Origin: Gemmatimonadota bacterium
GTDB lineage: Bacteria > Gemmatimonadota > Gemmatimonadetes > Gemmatimonadales > Gemmatimonadaceae
Assembly (NCBI GenBank): GCA_028287235.1
Contig: JAQBQB010000030.1
Span: forward strand, 434,001-498,000
Reading direction: 5' to 3'
DNA: 64,000 nucleotides
The translations under genes and the position numbers were made by a program. A model generated the notes under the pieces. It saw only the letters and a program-made list of their open reading frames with translations, ran no database searches and was not told the origin of the DNA. This document shows positions 59,761-64,000 of the stretch, piece after piece (the stretch's first letter is position 1; every line of letters begins with the position of its first letter).

Positions 59761-60959
59761 GGGCTCGTTTCGGTATCGAAATCGGCTCAACGGCCGTCCG
59801 GGCCGTCATGATCCGCTCGGGAGCAGTACTTTGGCATACGGAAGTAGGTATTTCGGGCGCGGTTCCGCTTCGCGACATCGTGGAATCGCTTCTCGCCGCC
59901 GCTCCACGACACGGCTTCTTGCCGCCGATAGTCGGGATCGCACTCGGACCCTCGAGAACGCAGATCAAGCGGCTAGACGGCTTGCCGCAACTCGAGTCGT
60001 TGAGTGTCATGACGCAGTTGCTGCGAGAGCATGCCAGTGCCGTATTCCTGCGCACGGCTGGCACTCTGGTGATTCCCGAAGTTTACCGTTCCGGTGACGG
60101 AACACTGTGGGGAGCAGCCCTCGATCGCGCGATCGCGGACGACGCGGTATTCGCAGTTCAGCGCGCACGACTCCGCGTGACAACGGTGGTTCCAACCATC
60201 TCCGCTGTCGCGCAACTATATCCATCTGCCGTCGTTTGCGTGTCCGACGAAGCGGACCACTTTGAGCTGACGACCGAGCGAAGTGCGCCGCAGTCAATTC
60301 GGCGATTGGCGCTTCAAGGCGCCGCGCCGGCGATTCCCGCTCAGCTGAGGGGAATCGACGGCGACGCGGGCGCGTTCATCGGTGCGTACGCCGCAGCGAT
60401 CGCGACACGAAAGTCTCCATTTAGTTGGAGGCCTGAGGTGACAGCAGCACATGCGGCAATGGCACGTCGGGCGCAAGTCGCCGGAATCGCTGTGTCGCTA
60501 GGGCTTGCATGCGTCGCTGCCGTGACCGCCCCGGCCGCTCGGGCAGCAGTATTCGTCCGTCAAGCCAGAGGTGTGGCCGTCAGCACTCGCGAAATGGAGT
60601 TGGAAGCGGCGCGAGCCGAGGCGGAGCTCCGACGTACCACCCAACTCCTCGAGACGGTTCGTATCTTTGACGCAAATCGAGGACAGATCACTCAACTCCT
60701 CGGACAGCTCAGCCGCTCCATTCCTGAGTCAACGGCGATAGTGACGTTCCGCGTCGACTCTATAGAAGGCAGCTTCGTTGCGATCGCGCCGCATGTGACC
60801 GATTTGCTTCCTGAGATTGGCGCGGTCGAGGAAGTGGCCGGCGCACGGATCGTCGGTTCCGTCACCCGTGAAACGGTGGCTGGCGTCCGCCTAGAACGCG
60901 CGGCATTTCGGTTCCGGCGATCACGCCCGTCCGTCGCTCCATTAGGCGGGCACCGATGA
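59757..60959 (+). CDS. GspL/PilM-like inner-membrane platform protein
   Basis: The 400-residue product has an actin-like fold at the N-terminus (FGIEIGSTAVRAVMI) and one membrane helix near residue 250 (VAGIAVSLGLACVAAVTAPA), followed by a periplasmic part with a coiled-coil (LEAARAEAELRRTTQLLETV). This is GspL, or the PilM/PilN pair fused. It links GspE to the inner-membrane complex. GTG start coupled to the gspK-like stop. Confidence 0.82.
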   Translation: MRARFGIEIGSTAVRAVMIRSGAVLWHTEVGISGAVPLRDIVESLLAAAPRHGFLPPIVGIALGPSRTQIKRLDGLPQLESLSVMTQLLREHASAVFLRTAGTLVIPEVYRSGDGTLWGAALDRAIADDAVFAVQRARLRVTTVVPTISAVAQLYPSAVVCVSDEADHFELTTERSAPQSIRRLALQGAAPAIPAQLRGIDGDAGAFIGAYAAAIATRKSPFSWRPEVTAAHAAMARRAQVAGIAVSLGLACVAAVTAPAARAAVFVRQARGVAVSTREMELEAARAEAELRRTTQLLETVRIFDANRGQITQLLGQLSRSIPESTAIVTFRVDSIEGSFVAIAPHVTDLLPEIGAVEEVAGARIVGSVTRETVAGVRLERAAFRFRRSRPSVAPLGGHR

Positions 60960-61549
60960 ACGGCGGACTCGGGCTACGTTCGCGAGACAGACGCACTCTC
61001 ATCGTCGGCACGGTTGCAGTTGGGACGCTCATGCTGATATCGCGAGGCGGTCCAGCATATCGCGCGTGGGAAGACGTGCGGCGGACCGAGGCTTCGGTGC
61101 TCACCGATCGAATCGCCTTCGCGAATCGATCGTCGCGCGAATTGCCTGCGCTTCGCGACAGTCTCCGTGTGAGGCGCATGCGTTTTGCCGCCATAGACTC
61201 GTCGCTGATCGGAGGCAATTCGCCCGCGGCTGCCGCGGCGAACCTGGCGTCCGCGGTGGAGGATTTCGCCGACGACGCACCAATGAGGATCAGCGCGTTG
61301 CAGATTCACGCCGACACTGCGGCGCGCCCGGGTCTGTCACGAGTCGCGGTTCGAATGACGGCGGTTGCAGACGTGGCGGGGCTGGCAGCGTTTCTACGCG
61401 CGGTCGACGGCGGAGTGCGGCACCTCGCGGTTCGAGAGCTTGCCATCTCGCAAGCCGAGCCGGCAGCTCCGGACTCGAAGCCGGAGATGCTGCGCATCGA
61501 CGTGTTGATCGAGGGCCTTGCTCAAATTGTGCCGAGCGTTGTGCGATGA
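60956..61549 (+). CDS. GspM-like (PilO-like) protein
   Basis: The 197-residue product has one N-terminal membrane helix (RTLIVGTVAVGTLMLISRGG) and a periplasmic domain with a ferredoxin-like alternation (LSRVAVRMTAVADVAGLAAF LRAVDGGVRHLAVRELAIS). Size, topology and position mark GspM. ATG overlaps the gspL-like stop. Confidence 0.78.
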   Translation: MNGGLGLRSRDRRTLIVGTVAVGTLMLISRGGPAYRAWEDVRRTEASVLTDRIAFANRSSRELPALRDSLRVRRMRFAAIDSSLIGGNSPAAAAANLASAVEDFADDAPMRISALQIHADTAARPGLSRVAVRMTAVADVAGLAAFLRAVDGGVRHLAVRELAISQAEPAAPDSKPEMLRIDVLIEGLAQIVPSVVR

Positions 61550-62037
61550 TGACCCGTTCATCGATGGTATTACTCGCGTGCGCATTCTTTGTGCTCAGCG
61601 CAGTCGCCGCGCAGAGGTGGCGGACTGCGCTGCCAGAACCGGTCGCGCACGATCTCACGGTTCGAGCGTCGGCCGTCGTGCGCGCCGCAGCGACCGATTC
61701 TGCACTCGCAGAAGCCGAGGAAGCCCTAGTGTCAAACGACCCATTCCGTCTGGCTAACACTCCCGCTTCCGTCCCCTATGTCCCCACCGTAGAAGGCACC
61801 TCCAGTCTTCCAAGTTCAATTGCAGCACCGCTTCGTCCAGTGATGACGCTCAAGGCGATAGTCGGCGGTCCGCCCTGGGAGGCGATCGTCGACGGCATTC
61901 CGGGACAACCTCCGGGCACTGTCGTGCGCTCGGGGAGCACCCTCGACAAACTCGCGGTCCGCAGCGTCACGCGTGACAGTGTCGTCATCCAAGGGCCGGA
62001 CACCACGTGGGTTCTCAGCTTTCGGAGGCACCCCTGA
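61546..62037 (+). CDS. GspC/PilP-like inner-membrane protein
   Basis: The 163-residue product has a membrane helix near the N-terminus (SMVLLACAFFVLSAVAAQRW) and a C-terminal HR-type domain (MTLKAIVGGPPWEAIVDGIP GQPPGTVVRSGSTLDKLAVR). The position before the secretin and this domain suggest GspC, or PilP-like. It is expected to bridge the inner platform and the secretin. Confidence 0.75.
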   Translation: MMTRSSMVLLACAFFVLSAVAAQRWRTALPEPVAHDLTVRASAVVRAAATDSALAEAEEALVSNDPFRLANTPASVPYVPTVEGTSSLPSSIAAPLRPVMTLKAIVGGPPWEAIVDGIPGQPPGTVVRSGSTLDKLAVRSVTRDSVVIQGPDTTWVLSFRRHP

Positions 62038-62045
62038 AGCTCTCA

Positions 62046-63605
62046 ATGGTCGCCAGCGTGATCGCAATGGTCGCTGTGGCGCCGCAGGTTACCCTGGGCC
62101 AATCACCGTCCCGGGCAGCGAAACCCATCGCGTCAACAGCAACGGACCGCGGCGTTTCGGTGCCCACGGCGCGCGCGCCGGATAGCGTCACGCTCCGTAT
62201 CGTCGCGACCGAGTTGCGATCGGCGATTCAAATCATTCAGCAGTATCTCGACAAACCCGTGATCTTCAGCGGCGCGACCGCGGGACCACAGGTCAGCATC
62301 GAGACCCCACGGCCGGTGCCCCGGGCCGATGTGCCCAAACTCCTCCGGGGGCTTCTGGATTCGCAGGGCTACGAGTTGATCGAGGACACGGCAACCGCCA
62401 CTTACCGCGCGCGCCTCAAGGAACAGCCGCGTCCCACTTCGCCCATTCAATTCCCAGCGAGCAACCAGCCCGCCGCAGATGCCGCACGACGACAGGCTTT
62501 GGCACCCGAGCTTTTCGTCATCGCATTGCGACATGCGCGGGCGAGCAACGTCGCTACCACCATCAATTCGTTGTTTGGCCGCACGACGCCAGGATCGCCT
62601 AACGGACTGAATGCGGGGCGCGGGTTGACTCTCGGCGACGAACTCCGCGCCAGCCAAATCCCGCCGATCGATGCGCCGCTCGCGCAAAACGTTCCCGGAA
62701 CTGGGGGGCGCGCAGCGACGCTCTCCGGGGAACTGACGATCGTTGCCGACACGCGTGTGAATAGTTTGCTGGTTCGAGCCAACCGCGCCGACTTCGAGCT
62801 GATTCAAGCCGCCATACAGCAAATCGACGTGCGTCCGCCACAGGTACTCATCGAGGTGTTGATCGTCGAAGCGAGGCGCGACCGGAATTTCAGCCTCGGC
62901 GTTGACGCTTCGATCGCCGATCAGCACGTCACGAACACGCAAAATACGACGGCAGGCGGATCATTTTCCCCGGGAACCGCCGGCCTAGCCGACTTCACTC
63001 TCAGGATAATGGGTGCCGGCGGCTTCGATCTCGGTGCGACTATAACGGCGGCCGCTGGGCGCGGCGATGTGAAGATCGTCAGCCGTCCGGTGGTTCTCGC
63101 AGCAAACGACGAACAGGCTGAAGTCGTGGTGGGCAGCCAGCGTCCGTTCGTCCAGGTATCGCGTGCCTTGCCGACGGACGGGGCCGTGCGCGATCAGGTC
63201 GTTCAGTACAAAGACGTCGGCACGAAGTTGAACGTAAAACCGACGATCAGCGTCGACGGCACGGTCCAGTTGAGCGTGACTCAGGAGGTGAGCAGCGCGA
63301 CGACCGAAACAGCGTTCAATGCCCCGGTGATCTCGACACGATCGGTGAAGACCGATCTGCTGGTGAAGGACGGGCAGACGATCGTGCTGGGAGGGTTGAC
63401 CGATAAGCAGCGCGACACCCAAGCGCGAGGAATCCCGATATTGTCGAGCATTCCGTTCATCGGTGGTTTGTTCGGCAGCCAATCGAGAGCCACGACGGAG
63501 ACTGAATTGTTCATCTTCCTAACGCCGCACGTCATTCGAAGCGATGACGATGCCAAACGACTCACCGACCCATTGCACGACCGAGCGAACCGAAACATCC
63601 CATGA
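62046..63605 (+). CDS. gspD: Type II secretin GspD
   Basis: The 519-residue product has a signal peptide (MVASVIAMVAVAPQVTLGQ), an N-domain (RIVATELRSAIQIIQQYLDK PV), KH-like repeats (ELFVIALRHARASNVATTIN SLFG; LTIVADTRVNSLLVRANRAD) and the secretin domain (PPQVLIEVLIVEARRDRNF; GGLTDKQRDTQARGIPILSS IPFIGGLFG). It forms the outer-membrane channel. It is on the short side, and no S-domain or pilotin gene is seen. The ATG at 62046 is used; a CTG at 62034 coupled to the previous stop is possible. Confidence 0.95.
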   Translation: MVASVIAMVAVAPQVTLGQSPSRAAKPIASTATDRGVSVPTARAPDSVTLRIVATELRSAIQIIQQYLDKPVIFSGATAGPQVSIETPRPVPRADVPKLLRGLLDSQGYELIEDTATATYRARLKEQPRPTSPIQFPASNQPAADAARRQALAPELFVIALRHARASNVATTINSLFGRTTPGSPNGLNAGRGLTLGDELRASQIPPIDAPLAQNVPGTGGRAATLSGELTIVADTRVNSLLVRANRADFELIQAAIQQIDVRPPQVLIEVLIVEARRDRNFSLGVDASIADQHVTNTQNTTAGGSFSPGTAGLADFTLRIMGAGGFDLGATITAAAGRGDVKIVSRPVVLAANDEQAEVVVGSQRPFVQVSRALPTDGAVRDQVVQYKDVGTKLNVKPTISVDGTVQLSVTQEVSSATTETAFNAPVISTRSVKTDLLVKDGQTIVLGGLTDKQRDTQARGIPILSSIPFIGGLFGSQSRATTETELFIFLTPHVIRSDDDAKRLTDPLHDRANRNIP

Positions 63606-64000
63606 TGCCAACGCAAGCCATGATGATTGGCGAGTCCGAGCCGATTCGCCGGCTTCGCCGGATGATCACTGCAGTGGCGCCGGCGCGGCTGCCCGTAGTG
63701 ATCGAAGGGGAAACCGGAACCGGGAAGGAGTTGGTCGCGGCGATGCTACATCGCGAGAGCGGCAGAGACGGGTCGTTGATCGCCTTCAATGTGTGTGCGG
63801 TTGGCGAGACGATGTTCGAAGACGCCCTCTTTGGACATGCTCGGGGTGCCTTCACCGGCGCTGTCGGTGAGACGCTTGGTTTCCTGCGAGAAGCGAACGG
63901 AGGCTCTGCTTTTTTCGATGAGATCGGGGGGCTCGCTGCACCGATGCAAGCGAAGCTGCTGCGCGCGCTGGAGAGCGGGGTATTCCGTCCAATTGGAGCG
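63602..64000 (+). CDS. Sigma-54 enhancer-binding AAA+ regulator (partial)
   Basis: The first 133 residues are present and the gene runs off the right edge. It shows the AAA+ core of a sigma-54 activator: Walker A GETGTGKE, the sigma-54 contact loop GAFTGA and Walker B FFDEIGGL. There is hardly any N-terminal sensor domain (MMPTQAMMIGESEPIRRLRR), so the input signal must come from elsewhere or from the C-terminus. ATG overlaps the gspD stop (ATGA). Confidence 0.93.
   Translation, partial: MMPTQAMMIGESEPIRRLRRMITAVAPARLPVVIEGETGTGKELVAAMLHRESGRDGSLIAFNVCAVGETMFEDALFGHARGAFTGAVGETLGFLREANGGSAFFDEIGGLAAPMQAKLLRALESGVFRPIGA

Overview
The window reads as chromosome from a high-GC, Gram-negative-type bacterium, most likely a Gemmatimonadota (an Acidobacteriota-like lineage is the main alternative). 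This is inferred from gene content: a TonB-receptor-type protein with a carboxypeptidase-regulatory plug, a PadR plus ADOP-type permease pair, arrays of DUF4097 proteins behind an ECF sigma/anti-sigma pair, PIG-L, a split imuA/imuB/dnaE2 cassette, and a T2SS. No rRNA or tRNA gene was recognised, so the phylum call rests on protein families only.

Layout. 1-1354: the start of an exported beta-barrel-like protein (runs off the left edge), diverging from a TetR regulator with a pair of inverted-repeat operators between them. 1430-3403: a minus-strand run of small orphan genes behind a catalytically dead scrap of integron-type integrase, with attC/att-like core sites at gene boundaries; I read it as a decayed integron cassette array. 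3400-10255: a DNA-damage module, imuA-imuB-DUF3224-dnaE2, plus a separate radical SAM gene; imuA and the radical SAM gene share a nearly identical 17-bp upstream motif that fits an SOS box. 10308-12713: a putative membrane metalloprotease-like protein, pterin dehydratase, PIG-L deacetylase and a Bax-inhibitor protein. 12893-17785: ECF sigma, zinc anti-sigma and four tandem DUF4097 beta-helix-like proteins in one operon. 17839-20283: HAD phosphatase, small membrane protein, S21, a cold-shock gene with a terminator in its leader, and a DUF6941-like protein. 20419-29572: PadR/ADOP, a very large TonB-type receptor, and a second ECF sigma gene coupled to a membrane/beta-propeller fusion. 29628-41159: assorted metabolism and transport, including a Tat-exported HisC-like aminotransferase next to an amino-acid symporter.

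41356-52103 holds the most striking locus: a 3376-residue Sec-exported RHS protein with about eleven Ig-like N-terminal repeats, a YD-repeat shell ending in a DPFGL motif, and an NlpC/P60-like C-terminal domain, followed 29 nt later by a small lipoprotein that is a good candidate immunity protein, then a strong terminator. 53268-64000 is a tightly overlapping type II secretion operon (sigma-like factor, E, G, F, H, I, J, K, L, M, C-like, D) ending in a sigma-54 enhancer-binding protein that runs off the right edge.

A dispersed repeat with the core GTCATCCTGAGCGCAGCGAA is present at six or more places. It lies inside imuB, supplies the last codons and stop of two convergent genes, and supplies the start codon of the TonB receptor, so it has visibly shaped coding sequences here.
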